Shown: in pieces, positions 27,023 to 36,839 of the stretch | Position numbering within the stretch: the stretch's first letter is position 1 | How the letters are laid out: every line of letters begins with the position of its first letter | Source: Mesorhizobium temperatum | GTDB lineage: Bacteria; Pseudomonadota; Alphaproteobacteria; Rhizobiales; Rhizobiaceae | DNA length: 64,000 nt | NCBI RefSeq assembly: GCF_002284575.1 | Contig: NZ_NPKJ01000041.1 | Coordinates: 124,431-188,430 of the forward strand | Reading direction: 5' to 3' | Program-made: the position numbers and the translations under genes | The notes under the pieces: generated by a model | Told to the model about the DNA's origin: nothing | Database searches by the model: none | What the model saw: only the letters and a program-made list of their open reading frames with translations

Positions 27023-28345
27023 ATGACACACATCCTGCATCGCCAGATCCATGCGACCCTGCCCGTCGCGGCTGGCGGCAAGGGTATCGAACTCTTCGAC
27101 CGCGATGGCCGCGCCTATATCGACGCGTCAGGCGGCGCGGCGGTTTCCTGCCTCGGCCACAGCCATCCCGACGTGACGGCCGCGCTCCACGCACAGGCCG
27201 ACAAGCTCGCCTATGCCCACACCAGCTTCTTCACCAACGAGCCGGCCGAGACATTGGCCGACAAGCTCGTCGCTGGCGCACCGCAAGGTATTAGCCACGC
27301 CTATTTCGTGTCCGGCGGCTCCGAAGCGGTGGAGGCGGCGCTCAAGATGGCACGGCAGTTTTTCGTCGAAACTGGCAAACCCGAGCGGCGAAACGTCATC
27401 GCCCGCCGACAAAGCTATCACGGCAACACGCTCGGCGCTCTTGCTGTCGGGGGTAATGAGTGGCGCCGCGCCCAATTCCGCCCGTTGCTGATCGACACGC
27501 ATCACGTCGAGCCATGCTATGCCTACCGCTTCCAGGAAGCCGGTGAGAGCGAGGGGGCCTACGGCCTGCGCGCCGCCAAGGCGCTCGAGGATAAAATTCT
27601 CGAACTCGGTCCGGACACCGTCATGGCCTTCGTCGCGGAACCTGTCGTCGGCGCGACAGCAGGAGCGGTGCCTGCCGTTCCTGGCTATTTCGGGCGCATC
27701 CGGGAAATCTGTGACCGCTACGGTGTGCTCCTCATCCTCGACGAGGTGATGTGCGGCATGGGCCGCACCGGGACGCTGCACGCATGCGAGCAGGACGGTG
27801 TCGCGCCCGACCTGATGACAATCGCCAAAGGCCTCGGCGGAGGCTACCAGCCTATTGGTGCGGTGCTGCTTTCACGCCGCATCTTCGACGCGTTCGCCGA
27901 AGGCTCCGGCTTTTTCCAGCACGGCCACACCTACATATGCCATCCGATGGCCTGCGCAGCAGCCCTTGCCGTCCAGGAGGTGATCGCTCGCGACGATCTG
28001 CTCGCCAATGTTCGGGCGATGGGCGCACACCTTTCGCGGCGACTGGGCGAACGGTTCGGCAACCATGCCCATATCGGCGACATTCGCGGGCGTGGCCTTT
28101 TCATGGGACTTGAGCTGGTCGAAGACCGGTCGTCGAAAGAGCCGTTCGATCCGGACCGCAAACTAAATGGGCGCGTCAAGCGCGAGGCGATGGCGCGCGG
28201 ACTGCTGGTCTATCCCGCGGGGGGCACGATCGACGGCGTCCGCGGCGATCATGTGCTGCTTGCGCCGCCCTTCATCATAGACGCCGCAGCAATCGATGCG
28301 GTTGTCGAACGGCTCGGCGACGCGATAGACGCTGCAGTGGCATAG
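27023..28345 (+). CDS. Class III (omega) aminotransferase, PLP dependent
   Basis: 440 residues from the ATG at 27023 with GAGGAAAGC upstream; the frame is open further back but overlaps the BKACE gene. Fold-type I motifs: DASGGAAVSCLGHSHPDV (~33-50), SGGSEAVEAALKMARQFF (~98-115), LLILDEVMCGMGRTG (the Asp that holds the PLP ring) and TIAKGLGGGYQPIGAVLLS with the Schiff-base Lys at ~269. Its gene context suggests transamination of an imported amino acid or amine into a keto acid that the BKACE enzyme cleaves. Confidence 0.93.
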   Translation: MTHILHRQIHATLPVAAGGKGIELFDRDGRAYIDASGGAAVSCLGHSHPDVTAALHAQADKLAYAHTSFFTNEPAETLADKLVAGAPQGISHAYFVSGGSEAVEAALKMARQFFVETGKPERRNVIARRQSYHGNTLGALAVGGNEWRRAQFRPLLIDTHHVEPCYAYRFQEAGESEGAYGLRAAKALEDKILELGPDTVMAFVAEPVVGATAGAVPAVPGYFGRIREICDRYGVLLILDEVMCGMGRTGTLHACEQDGVAPDLMTIAKGLGGGYQPIGAVLLSRRIFDAFAEGSGFFQHGHTYICHPMACAAALAVQEVIARDDLLANVRAMGAHLSRRLGERFGNHAHIGDIRGRGLFMGLELVEDRSSKEPFDPDRKLNGRVKREAMARGLLVYPAGGTIDGVRGDHVLLAPPFIIDAAAIDAVVERLGDAIDAAVA

Positions 28346-28357
28346 CGCCAGCGCCCT

Positions 28358-29230
28358 TCATTCCGGCAGATAGGCACCGAACGCCTGTAACTCCAATTCC
28401 GTCTCCCTGACACGAGCCGCGGCTGCCGGCCCGCTGCGCGCCAGCATCGTTGCAGCCAGCGCTTCCACGATAGCCATAGCTGCGGCTACCGACGGGAAGA
28501 AAGACGGGCTGTCGGTAGAGAATCGCAATGTAACGTCCGCATGCCGCGCGATCGGAGCAGCCACGCTGTCGACGATCGCGATAATCGGAACGCTGTGTCG
28601 TTGCGCAGCCTCCATCACCGGCCCGAGTTCACGCGAATAGGGCGAAAAGCCGATCGCGACGACCGCTTCCCTCTTTCCAAGCGCTGCGAGTTCCGCCTCG
28701 ATCGCACCGCCGTCGCCGCCGAGCAGCGTGACGTCGCGCCGAAACATCCGGCAGAGATAGACGAGCGCGTGGGCGGGCGCGCGGCAGCTTCGGAACCCGG
28801 CGACGCGTATGCGCTGTGCCTTCTCCAGTATCGCGCAAGCCCTTGCTATTTCTTCGCTGCCGTTGGCCGCTTCGGCCGCCGCCAGATTGGCAACCGTCGT
28901 CCTCAGCGATTCCGCGAAAATCGCCTCCGACCCGCGCTTGACAAGCGCATCGGCCCTTGCCGCGAAAGGCGCCTTGCCGGAGCGCAGCCGGTCCTCGAAC
29001 GGCTTGCGCAGCGCCGCCCAATCACCGAAGCCCAGCCGCCGCGCCAATCGCACGAAGGTCGTCGGTGTCACCTCTGATCGCGCGGCCAGAACCCGCATGG
29101 AAACCAGCGCCACCTCGTCGGGATGATCGACCAGGAATCGCGCCGCCTTGCGCAGTTCTGAGCTCAATTCGGGGAGTTCGGTCAATATGCGCGCCAGAAT
29201 CGCGTCGAAACCCATCTCCCGCGTATTCAT
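28358..29230 (-). CDS. RpiR/MurR family transcriptional regulator
   Basis: 290 residues from MNTREMGFDAILARI; starts further upstream (up to 29281) cannot be excluded. N-terminal HTH_6 domain (~5-80: LSSELRKAARFLVDHPDEVA then LAARSEVTPTTFVRLARRLG) and a SIS sugar-phosphate-binding-like domain (~110-250: ILEKAQRIRVAGFRSCRAPA, VVAIGFSPYSRELGPVMEAA). It lies between the aminotransferase and the divergent TAXI transporter, so it likely controls the whole BKACE-aminotransferase-TAXI locus. Confidence 0.9.
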   Translation of the reverse strand: MNTREMGFDAILARILTELPELSSELRKAARFLVDHPDEVALVSMRVLAARSEVTPTTFVRLARRLGFGDWAALRKPFEDRLRSGKAPFAARADALVKRGSEAIFAESLRTTVANLAAAEAANGSEEIARACAILEKAQRIRVAGFRSCRAPAHALVYLCRMFRRDVTLLGGDGGAIEAELAALGKREAVVAIGFSPYSRELGPVMEAAQRHSVPIIAIVDSVAAPIARHADVTLRFSTDSPSFFPSVAAAMAIVEALAATMLARSGPAAAARVRETELELQAFGAYLPE

Positions 29231-29347
29231 TGTAACAAGCATTTCCCTTGATTGATAAAGCGCAACAATCGTAGCATGCATCGACGTGCCTTGACACTAA
29301 AACACCGGACGGCCGCGACGGCACGCAAAGTACCAAGGGAGAACCAG

Positions 29348-30331
29348 ATGAAACATGCCCGGACTGCACGCCATGGAGCGCAGATCGCCGCCTTGTCGGC
29401 CGCGCTGCTGTTTTCGGCCAGCGCAATGGCGCAGCAGAATTTCGTTACCATCGGGACCGGTGGCGTCACCGGCGTCTACTACGCCGCCGGCGGTGCTATC
29501 TGCCGCCTGCTCAACAAGGATCGTAAGACACACGGCATCCGCTGCTCGGTCGAATCGACCGGCGGATCGGCATTCAACGTGAACACGATCAAGGAAGGCG
29601 AACTCGACTTCGGCATGGCCCAGTCCGACGTCCAGTACAACGCCTACAAGGGGCTGGAATCATTCAAGGACGGTGGCGCCCATACCGACCTGCGCGCGGT
29701 TTTCTCGATCCATCCGGAGCCGTTCACGGTCCTGGCGCATCCGAATGCCGGCGTGACGAAATTCGAGGACTTCAAGGGCAAACGTTTCAACGTCGGCAAT
29801 CCCGGTTCCGGGACACGCGCTTCCATGGAACGTCTGCTCAGTGCGATGGGCTGGACGTTGGCCGACTTTTCGCTCGCATCGGAGTTGAAGGCTGACGAGC
29901 ACGGCCCGGCGCTCTGCGACGGCAAGATCGACGGGTTCTTCTACGGCGTCGGCCATCCTTCCGCGAACATCCAGGATCCGACGACCACCTGCGGTGCCAA
30001 GCTGGTGCCGTTGACTGGAGAAGTCGTGGACAAGCTCGTCGCCGAGAATCCTTACTACGCCAAGGCGATCATCCCAGGCGGCCTTTACGCAAACAATCCC
30101 GACGATACCGGGACTTTCGGCGTGCTCGCCACGCTGGTGACTTCGGCCAAGGTTCCCGATGAGAGCGTCTATCAATTGACCAGGGCGGTGTTCGAGAATT
30201 TCGACGAGTTCAAGTCGCTGCATCCAGCCTTCGCCAATCTCGATCCGGCCAAGATGGTGTCGGAGGGGAATTCCGCGCCGCTGCATCCGGGCGCTGAAAA
30301 ATACTTCAAGGAGAAGGGCTGGCTGAAGTAA
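29348..30331 (+). CDS. TAXI family TRAP transporter solute-binding protein
   Basis: 327 residues from the ATG at 29348 (GGGAGAACC upstream). The signal peptide ends at SASAMA. The mature start [20 protein letters not shown] is the TAXI hallmark, and [15 protein letters not shown] and [18 protein letters not shown] are also typical. It binds the substrate in the periplasm and hands it to the fused permease downstream. TAXI proteins commonly carry dicarboxylic or amino acids such as glutamate; the ligand here is unknown. Confidence 0.94.
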   Translation: MKHARTARHGAQIAALSAALLFSASAMAQQNFVTIGTGGVTGVYYAAGGAICRLLNKDRKTHGIRCSVESTGGSAFNVNTIKEGELDFGMAQSDVQYNAYKGLESFKDGGAHTDLRAVFSIHPEPFTVLAHPNAGVTKFEDFKGKRFNVGNPGSGTRASMERLLSAMGWTLADFSLASELKADEHGPALCDGKIDGFFYGVGHPSANIQDPTTTCGAKLVPLTGEVVDKLVAENPYYAKAIIPGGLYANNPDDTGTFGVLATLVTSAKVPDESVYQLTRAVFENFDEFKSLHPAFANLDPAKMVSEGNSAPLHPGAEKYFKEKGWLK

Positions 30332-30399
30332 GCTTCGTGACCTGACGACAGTCCGGCGGATCCAGCGGACCCGCCGGGCCATCCGCAACAGGAGGCGTC

Positions 30400-33003
30400 A
30401 TGAGCGAAGTGAGGGGACAACCGGCCGGCGTCGATCTCGAAGAGCTCGAACAGCTTGTCGCGGAGGCTGATACGGGTGGCCGGCATCCGAGCGGAATAGT
30501 CGCTCGAATCCTGCTCTGGGTTGCAGTTGCCTGGTCGCTTTTCCAGCTCTGGTACGCTTCGCCTTTGCCGTTCGTGTTCGGCTTCGGCATCCTCAATGAT
30601 ACGGAAGCGCGCGCCATCCATCTCGGCTTCGCGCTGTTTTTGACGTTCCTCGCCTATCCGGCGCTGAGATCCTCTCCCCGCGATCGTGTGCCGCTGCTTG
30701 ACTGGGTGCTGGCCGTGGTCGGCGGGTTTGCCGGCGCCTACCTCTTTCTCTTTTACGTCCAGCTTTCCGGACGGCCGGGGCAGCCGACCACGCTCGATCT
30801 CGTTACCGGCACCGTTGGCATCCTGTTGCTTCTCGAGGCGACGCGCCGCGCGCTCGGCCTTCCGATGGTGGTCGTGGCATGTGTCTTCATCTTCTACACC
30901 TTTGCCGGCCAGTACATGCCGGACGTGATTCAGCATCGCGGCGCATCGCTCAACAAGTTTCTCAACCATCAATGGCTGACCACCGAAGGCGTCTTCGGGA
31001 TTGCACTTGGTGTGTCGACGAGCTTCGTCTTTCTCTTCGTCCTGTTCGGTACGCTTCTGGAAAAGGCAGGCGCAGGCAACTGGATGATGCAGATCTCCAT
31101 CGCGCTGCTCGGCCATCTGCGCGGCGGCCCTGCGAAAGTCGCCGTGGTCTCATCGGCTCTCAACGGCGTCGTGTCCGGCTCGTCCGTCTCCAATGTGGTT
31201 TCAGGCGGCATCTTCACCATCCCGCTGATGAAGCGCACCGGCCTTTCCGGCGTCAAGGCGGGTGCCATCGAGGCTTCAGCCTCGATCAACGGCCAGATCA
31301 TGCCGCCGGTCATGGGTGCGGCCGCCTTCCTGATGGTCGAATATGTTGGCATTCCCTATTCGGAGATCGTCAAGCACGCGCTGTTGCCGGCGGTCTTCTC
31401 CTATATCGCGCTGCTCTATATGGTTCATCTCGAAGCGATAAAGATGGGCCTGAAGACGATCCCGCAGCGTCCGACGCCGGCAAGAGAACGGATGCTGCGG
31501 ATGGGGCTGGGACTGTCCGGCAGCGTTCTCGCCGTCTGTATCGTCTATTACGGCATCGTTGCGATCCAGGCTGTCTTCGGCGGGACCGCGCCGCCGGTGC
31601 TCGCAATCGCCGGCGTCGCTCTCTACGTCACCTCCGTCTGGTATTCCTCCCGCTATCCGGACCTCGCACTCGACGATCCGAACGCGCCAATCCTGGAACT
31701 GCCGCGCGCCTGGGACGTCACGCGGACCGGGCTCGATTTCCTCATCCCGATCGCGGTGCTTCTGTGGTGCCTGATGGTCGAGCAGATGTCGCCCGGCCTC
31801 TCGGCATTCTGGGCGACCCTGTCGATCCTCGGTATCGTCGCCACCCGCAAGCCGCTGATGGCCGTGTTCCGTAAAGAAAACCTCGCCGCCTCAGTGCGGG
31901 CTGCCTGGGACGACCTGATCGACGGGCTGGCGCTCGGCGCCCGCAACATGATCGGCATCGGTATCGCCACGGCCACCGCCGGCATCGTCGTCGGCACGAT
32001 CACGCTGACCGGTCTTGGCCTGATGATGACGGAACTCGTCGAGTTCATCTCCGGCGGCAACGTCATCCTGATGCTGATCCTCATCGCCGCGATCAGCCTT
32101 GTGCTCGGCATGGGTATTCCGACCACCGCAAATTACATCCTGGTCGCGACGCTGATGGCGCCGGTGGTGGTCGATCTCGGCGCGCAGGCCGGACTGCCAA
32201 TCCCGCTGATCGCGGTCCATCTCTTCGTCTTTTACTTCGGCATCATGGCCGACATCACCCCGCCCGTCGGGCTGGCGGCCTTCGCTGCGGCGGCGATTTC
32301 CAAGGAAGACCCGATCGCCACCGGCTTCCAGGGCGCGCTCTATTCGCTGCGCACGGCGATCCTGCCGTTCGTCTTCATCTTCAATCCGGCGATCCTGCTG
32401 ATCGGAGTCGACACCTGGCCCCAGACGATCTGGGTGGCTACCGTGTCGTTGATTGCAATATTGCTGTTTTCGGCCGCGACCATGAACTGGTTCGTGATCA
32501 AAAGCCGTCTGTGGGAAAGTGCGGCGCTGCTGCTCATCTGCTTCACGCTGTTTCGGCCGGACTGGTGGCTCAATCAGGTGTCGCCGCCTTACGAGGAATT
32601 GCCGGCGAGCGAGTTCCTGTCGGCGGTCGCGCAGACGCCGGCCGATGGCCGCATCAATTTCGTCGTCGAGGGCGTCGACCTCATGGGCGAAGATGTACGC
32701 AAAACGGTCAACGTGCCGCTCGGCGAGCCGGGCGAGCCGCTGGAGCGGCTGCGCGGCATCGGTCTTACCATCACGCAAGCGGGCGACGCGCTGATGATCA
32801 GCAATGTCGATTTCGGATCCTACGCCAAACGCATTGGGCTGGATGTCGGATATGACGTCGTGGCCGTGCTCAGAAAGGCCGACCAGCCCTCGAGCCTCAT
32901 TCCGATCGGCCTGGCGCTCGCTGCGGCCACCGGCGTCGCCGGGCTGCAGTTTGCGCGGGCGCGCAAGCAGGCGGACAGGAAGGAAACCGGGCCGGCGCGC
33001 TGA
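30400..33003 (+). CDS. TAXI-type TRAP transporter fused permease (4TM + 12TM)
   Basis: 867 residues with GGAGG just upstream of the ATG. An N-terminal DctQ-like section (~30-130) is fused to the large DctM-like subunit (~135-730), as in all TAXI systems. Typical segments are GVVSGSSVSNVVSGGIFTIP (~262-281), ASASINGQIMPPVMGAAAFL and GMGIPTTANYILVATLMAPV (~569-588). A cytosolic or periplasmic DUF3394-like tail (~730-850) follows, containing VNVPLGEPGEPLERLRGIGL. Transport uses a sodium or proton gradient. The stop at 33003 lies just 28 bases before the left end of the Tn3-type insertion. Confidence 0.94.
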   Translation: MSEVRGQPAGVDLEELEQLVAEADTGGRHPSGIVARILLWVAVAWSLFQLWYASPLPFVFGFGILNDTEARAIHLGFALFLTFLAYPALRSSPRDRVPLLDWVLAVVGGFAGAYLFLFYVQLSGRPGQPTTLDLVTGTVGILLLLEATRRALGLPMVVVACVFIFYTFAGQYMPDVIQHRGASLNKFLNHQWLTTEGVFGIALGVSTSFVFLFVLFGTLLEKAGAGNWMMQISIALLGHLRGGPAKVAVVSSALNGVVSGSSVSNVVSGGIFTIPLMKRTGLSGVKAGAIEASASINGQIMPPVMGAAAFLMVEYVGIPYSEIVKHALLPAVFSYIALLYMVHLEAIKMGLKTIPQRPTPARERMLRMGLGLSGSVLAVCIVYYGIVAIQAVFGGTAPPVLAIAGVALYVTSVWYSSRYPDLALDDPNAPILELPRAWDVTRTGLDFLIPIAVLLWCLMVEQMSPGLSAFWATLSILGIVATRKPLMAVFRKENLAASVRAAWDDLIDGLALGARNMIGIGIATATAGIVVGTITLTGLGLMMTELVEFISGGNVILMLILIAAISLVLGMGIPTTANYILVATLMAPVVVDLGAQAGLPIPLIAVHLFVFYFGIMADITPPVGLAAFAAAAISKEDPIATGFQGALYSLRTAILPFVFIFNPAILLIGVDTWPQTIWVATVSLIAILLFSAATMNWFVIKSRLWESAALLLICFTLFRPDWWLNQVSPPYEELPASEFLSAVAQTPADGRINFVVEGVDLMGEDVRKTVNVPLGEPGEPLERLRGIGLTITQAGDALMISNVDFGSYAKRIGLDVGYDVVAVLRKADQPSSLIPIGLALAAATGVAGLQFARARKQADRKETGPAR

Positions 33004-33031
33004 GTCTGAAGCGGTTGATAACAGATGGTGG

Positions 33032-33071
33032 GGGGTCGATTCCGGTAGGGGGCGAAATGACACCCCAAGCG
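33032..33071. repeat. Left terminal inverted repeat of the Tn3-type element
   Basis: GGGGTCGATTCCGGTAGGGG then GCGAAATGACACCCCAAGCG. It matches the reverse complement of 37850-37889 at 37 of 40 positions. One extra G precedes it here (33031). The next ~230 bases, to the LuxR start, have no gene that I recognise. Confidence 0.85.
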
Positions 33072-33300
33072 CCATGGCAACGTTCCCACGACGGGGATAT
33101 GGCCGGTTTCCGCCATACAACGGTGATTGGACGGGCACCTAGTAGACGGGCATGGTGCGACTCATTGCTGTCGTCCGGGACGTTCCCATTCAGAGCGCTT
33201 TTAAGTGCATTCCGGGTCATTCGCGTTCGTGCATGCTATACTTCACCCTGGCTCCAAAGCAGCCATTGATGGCTAGGATTTCTGTTCGTCTCCGGAACCA

Positions 33301-34980
33301 ATGCCGATGGGCAGGTCAGATCGACAGCAATTCAACAGCGGGTCCTTGGACGAGACGGATCAGCTCGCCCTCGGTCGTGAGGCTTACGAAGAAAGGGCGT
33401 GGGACGACGCCTATCGGTTCCTCTCGCACGCCGATGAAGCGGCTCCGCTCGCAGTGGACGATCTCGAACGGCTTGCGATGTCGGCCTATTTGACCGGGCG
33501 CGACGAGGAGTACCTGCGGGTGCTGGAGCGAACCCATCGTGCATATCTCGACGCTGGCAAGTGTCATCGCGCCGCCCGTTGCGCCTTCTGGCTTGGCCTG
33601 CGCCTTGTCTTTCGCGGGGAGATGGCTCAGGCGGCCGGCTGGTTTGGGCGGGCGCATCGGCTGCTCGAACGCGAGCCAGATGATTGTGCCGAACAGGGTT
33701 ACCTGATGCTGCCCCACGTCGAACAGCATCTTGCTTTGGGCGACCTTGAAGCGGCCTACGCTGCGGCGAGCGGCGCAGTCGAGATTGGCGAGCGCTTTGC
33801 GGACGCGGATCTGGTGGCCTGTGCACGGCACTTGCAGGGCCGTGTTCTGTTGCGACAGCGGCGAACCGCGGAAGGTTTCGCGCTCCTCGACGAGGCGATG
33901 GTTTCGGTCACGGCCGGCGAATTGTCGCCGCTGCTTACCGGCTTGATCTACTGCAGCGTGATCGAAGCGTGTCAGCAAGTCCATGCTCTGGGCCGCGCAC
34001 GCGAATGGACCTCCGCCCTGGGGCGATGGTGCGCCGAACAGTCCCAGCTGATCAGTTTCAGCGGCACCTGCCTGATGCATCGCGCCGAGATCAAGCGGCT
34101 CAGCGGCGCATGGCAGGACGCGGTCGACGAAGCGCAGCAGGCCGTAGAGCGTTTGACGCAGTCGAACAATCGGAAAGATACTGCTGGGGCGTGGTATCAG
34201 CTGGCGGAAGTACACCGCCTTCGCGGAGACTTTGACGCGGCCGAGCAGGCATATCGGAGTGCAAGCCAATATGGCTTCGAACCGCAGCCGGGCCTTGCCC
34301 TGTTGCGGTTGGCCGAAAGGCACATCGATGCGGCTGCGGCCGCAATCCGGCGCGTCATGGCGGCGACGACCGACCAAGTGAAGCGCATTCGGCTGCTGCC
34401 TGCTCACGTCGAGATCATGCTGGCGGCTGACGACATCGAGGAAGCACGGGGTGCCTGCCACGAACTGGCGGACGTTGCAGAAAGCTACGGAACCGAACCG
34501 CTGCGCGCCCTTGCCGCCCACGCGCGGGGGGCGGTGGAAATGGCAGAAGGCGAAGCGCAGGCTGCGGTGGTTTGGCTGCGCCAGGCACTCGAGGGGTGGC
34601 AGCAAGTCGAAGCGCCATACGAAGCAGCGCGCGTAGGCGTCATGATAGGCCAGGCTTGCCGCGCGCTCGGTGACAACGACGGTGCGGCACTGGAGTTGGA
34701 GGCAGCCCGGACAGTGTTCCAGCAGCTCGGTGCCACGCCGGACGTTTCTCGCGTCGATAGCCTGCTTGACGTGCGGCCGGACGAAGCCCGCGGCCTCTCT
34801 GCCCGCGAACTGCAGGTTCTCCGCCTGATCGCTTCCGGTAAAACCAACAAGGAAATCGCCAACGAACTGCATTTGAGCGGGAAGACAGTGGACAGGCACG
34901 TCAGCAATATTTTCAACAAGCTCGATGTCCCCACTCGCACCGCAGCCACCGCCTGGGCTTACGAACACCGCCTCATCTGA
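33301..34980 (+). CDS. LuxR-type regulator with TPR-like repeats
   Basis: 559 residues. Residues ~15-480 are helical repeats of TPR type (for example [20 protein letters not shown] and [20 protein letters not shown]), without the P-loop ATPase of MalT/LAL regulators. The C-terminus (~498-558) is a Lux[24 protein letters not shown] then [20 protein letters not shown] and [20 protein letters not shown]. It is the first passenger of the transposon and may control the three genes downstream. Relatives stand next to methyltransferase or hydrolase genes in other actinobacterial and rhizobial genomes as far as I recall. Confidence 0.88.
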   Translation: MPMGRSDRQQFNSGSLDETDQLALGREAYEERAWDDAYRFLSHADEAAPLAVDDLERLAMSAYLTGRDEEYLRVLERTHRAYLDAGKCHRAARCAFWLGLRLVFRGEMAQAAGWFGRAHRLLEREPDDCAEQGYLMLPHVEQHLALGDLEAAYAAASGAVEIGERFADADLVACARHLQGRVLLRQRRTAEGFALLDEAMVSVTAGELSPLLTGLIYCSVIEACQQVHALGRAREWTSALGRWCAEQSQLISFSGTCLMHRAEIKRLSGAWQDAVDEAQQAVERLTQSNNRKDTAGAWYQLAEVHRLRGDFDAAEQAYRSASQYGFEPQPGLALLRLAERHIDAAAAAIRRVMAATTDQVKRIRLLPAHVEIMLAADDIEEARGACHELADVAESYGTEPLRALAAHARGAVEMAEGEAQAAVVWLRQALEGWQQVEAPYEAARVGVMIGQACRALGDNDGAALELEAARTVFQQLGATPDVSRVDSLLDVRPDEARGLSARELQVLRLIASGKTNKEIANELHLSGKTVDRHVSNIFNKLDVPTRTAATAWAYEHRLI

Positions 34981-35189
34981 TCGCGTCTGGCGTGGGTGGA
35001 ATCACCCACGCATCGCCGGCGCCGATTGGGTGGTTCGCCCGAAGCGCCGCCTCCCTTCCGCCTTAACCTAGCTTGCACCTGAAACTGACCGGTCATGGAC
35101 GCGCGGCGCCTCGGCGCGGGTCGCCCACAGATCGCGGGACGCACTGTGATAGCGCTGCAAACATCCGACCACAACGAAAGGAGCAAGCG

Positions 35190-35870
35190 ATGTCAAATGC
35201 CGATAACGGGATGCGGGTCGCAGGCGCCTGGCTCGCGATCGCATCTGTTCTCCTGGGATTGGTCCTTATCGGCCACGGGCCAATCCATCCCGACCTCGCC
35301 CATCAAATGCAGGTCATCGCCAATGGCGTCACCCTGTGGGTGGTCGTGCATTGGGCCGCCGCGACAGCACTGTCGCTGTTCGTAGTCGCGAGCCTGATCG
35401 TGCTCACCGCGGGCTCTCGCCTGACCGAACGCTGGTGGACCCTATCCGCCTGGGCGGTGGTGCCGGTCGGCGCCCTCTGGACGATGACCACCGCCGTGGT
35501 CGAGGCCACCACCGTCGCCGATGCCGTCGCCGCCAACGATATGGCGCGATTCACGACCTGGTGGGCGTTTGCCGAAGGCAAAGCCAACGGCTTTATGTTC
35601 CTGTGTCTGGCAGTTGCCGTGATCGCCGGCAATGAGGCGCTGAGCCGGCAACAGGTAACGCCGACTTGGGCGTCACTGGTCGGAGTTGTGGCCGGGCTTG
35701 CGGCCTTTGTCGGCTGGCCGTTGGGCATGTGGTTCGGAATCGGGCTGGGCAGCCTCGTCTGGGTTGCGTCGTCCTTCGTGATGGCCCTTTGGACGTTGTG
35801 GTTCGGGTTGGGGCTCGCGCGAGCCGAGAACAGCGCGTCAACCGCTCGCAGCGCGCGCTCCAGCGCGTGA
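35190..35870 (+). CDS. Multi-pass membrane protein, function unknown
   Basis: 226 residues from the ATG at 35190, with AAAGGAGCAAGCG upstream. About six hydrophobic segments are visible (~8-28, 45-72, 85-110, 130-155, 160-185, 187-212), for example WLAIASVLLGLVLIGHGPIH and VVGVVAGLAAFVGWPLGMWF. No catalytic motif is recognised. It lies in the transposon between the regulator and the hydrolase, all on the same strand. Confidence 0.8.
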   Translation: MSNADNGMRVAGAWLAIASVLLGLVLIGHGPIHPDLAHQMQVIANGVTLWVVVHWAAATALSLFVVASLIVLTAGSRLTERWWTLSAWAVVPVGALWTMTTAVVEATTVADAVAANDMARFTTWWAFAEGKANGFMFLCLAVAVIAGNEALSRQQVTPTWASLVGVVAGLAAFVGWPLGMWFGIGLGSLVWVASSFVMALWTLWFGLGLARAENSASTARSARSSA

Positions 35871-35936
35871 GCAACCCAAGAGGCCAGGCGGCACGTGCAA
35901 GACGAAATCGTCCTATCAACATGAGGGAGGCCATTG

Positions 35937-36839
35937 ATGACTCACGTTGAAGACTACACCGCCACTCCGGCGGCATTTGAATCGAACCGCATATCCGGAG
36001 AAGCTGCCCGCAAGCGGTTGCTCGCCGGGCTGTCGATTACCGAACGGCGGCTCGAATTGGCCGGCATCTCGACCGTGCTACTGGAAGGCGGCGCGGGACC
36101 ACCGGTCGTGCTTTTGCACGGCCCAGGAGAATATGCAGCAAAGTGGCTGCGAATTCTTCCGGATCTTGTGAGAACACATCACGTGATCGCGCCGGATCTG
36201 CCGGGCCATGGCACGTCGGGGACCATCGAGGGTCCGGTCCATCCCGATCGTGTTCTCGCGTGGCTTGGCGAACTCATCGAACGCACCTGCCCGACACCGC
36301 CCATTCTTGTCGGCCAAATTCTCGGCGCCGCAATTGCCGCTCGCTTTGCCGCCAAGCACGGTAACCAGCTCCGCTGCCTGGTGCTGTCGGATGCGCTCGG
36401 CCTCGCGCCGTTTCAGCCGGCGCCTGAATTTGGCGCGGCGCTCTCCGCGTTCATCATCGAGCCAAGTCCGGAAAACCATGATCGCCTCTGGCAGCGGTGC
36501 GCCTTCGACCTCGACTCGCTGCGCGATCGGATGGGCGAAAGCTGGGACCATCTGCGGGCCTACAATCTCGATCGCGCGCAGGCGCCGGAGTTGAAGCCGA
36601 CCCAGCAAAGTCTGATGGAGCAATTTGGATTTCCTGCAATCCCATCAGAGGAACTGGCGCGCATCAGAATCCCGACCGTCCTGATCTGGGGGCGGCATGA
36701 CCTTGCCACTCCATCGCCTGTAGCCGAAGCAGCGAGCCTCCGGCTACAGGTGGCCGCTCCACATTATCGACGGCGCAGCCGACGATCCGCCGATCGAGCA
36801 GCCTGCCGCATTTGTCAAGGTGCTACGCGCTGCGCTTAA
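35937..36839 (+). CDS. Alpha/beta hydrolase, C-terminus altered by a frameshift
   Basis: 300 residues from the ATG at 35937, with GGGAGG seven bases upstream. The oxyanion region is PPVVLLHGPGEYAAKWLRIL (~51-70), then HVIAPDLPGHGTSG (~82-95). The nucleophile elbow reads LVGQILGAAIAARFA, with Gln-Ile instead of the usual G-x-S-x-G, so hydrolase activity is doubtful. The acid is likely in LIWGRHDLATPSP. After EAASLRL the frame is wrong: one frame over, WPLHIIDGAADDPPIEQPAA FVK continues straight into the methyltransferase gene. A one-base change near 36740-36760 seems to have broken the end. Confidence 0.8.
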   Translation: MTHVEDYTATPAAFESNRISGEAARKRLLAGLSITERRLELAGISTVLLEGGAGPPVVLLHGPGEYAAKWLRILPDLVRTHHVIAPDLPGHGTSGTIEGPVHPDRVLAWLGELIERTCPTPPILVGQILGAAIAARFAAKHGNQLRCLVLSDALGLAPFQPAPEFGAALSAFIIEPSPENHDRLWQRCAFDLDSLRDRMGESWDHLRAYNLDRAQAPELKPTQQSLMEQFGFPAIPSEELARIRIPTVLIWGRHDLATPSPVAEAASLRLQVAAPHYRRRSRRSADRAACRICQGATRCA

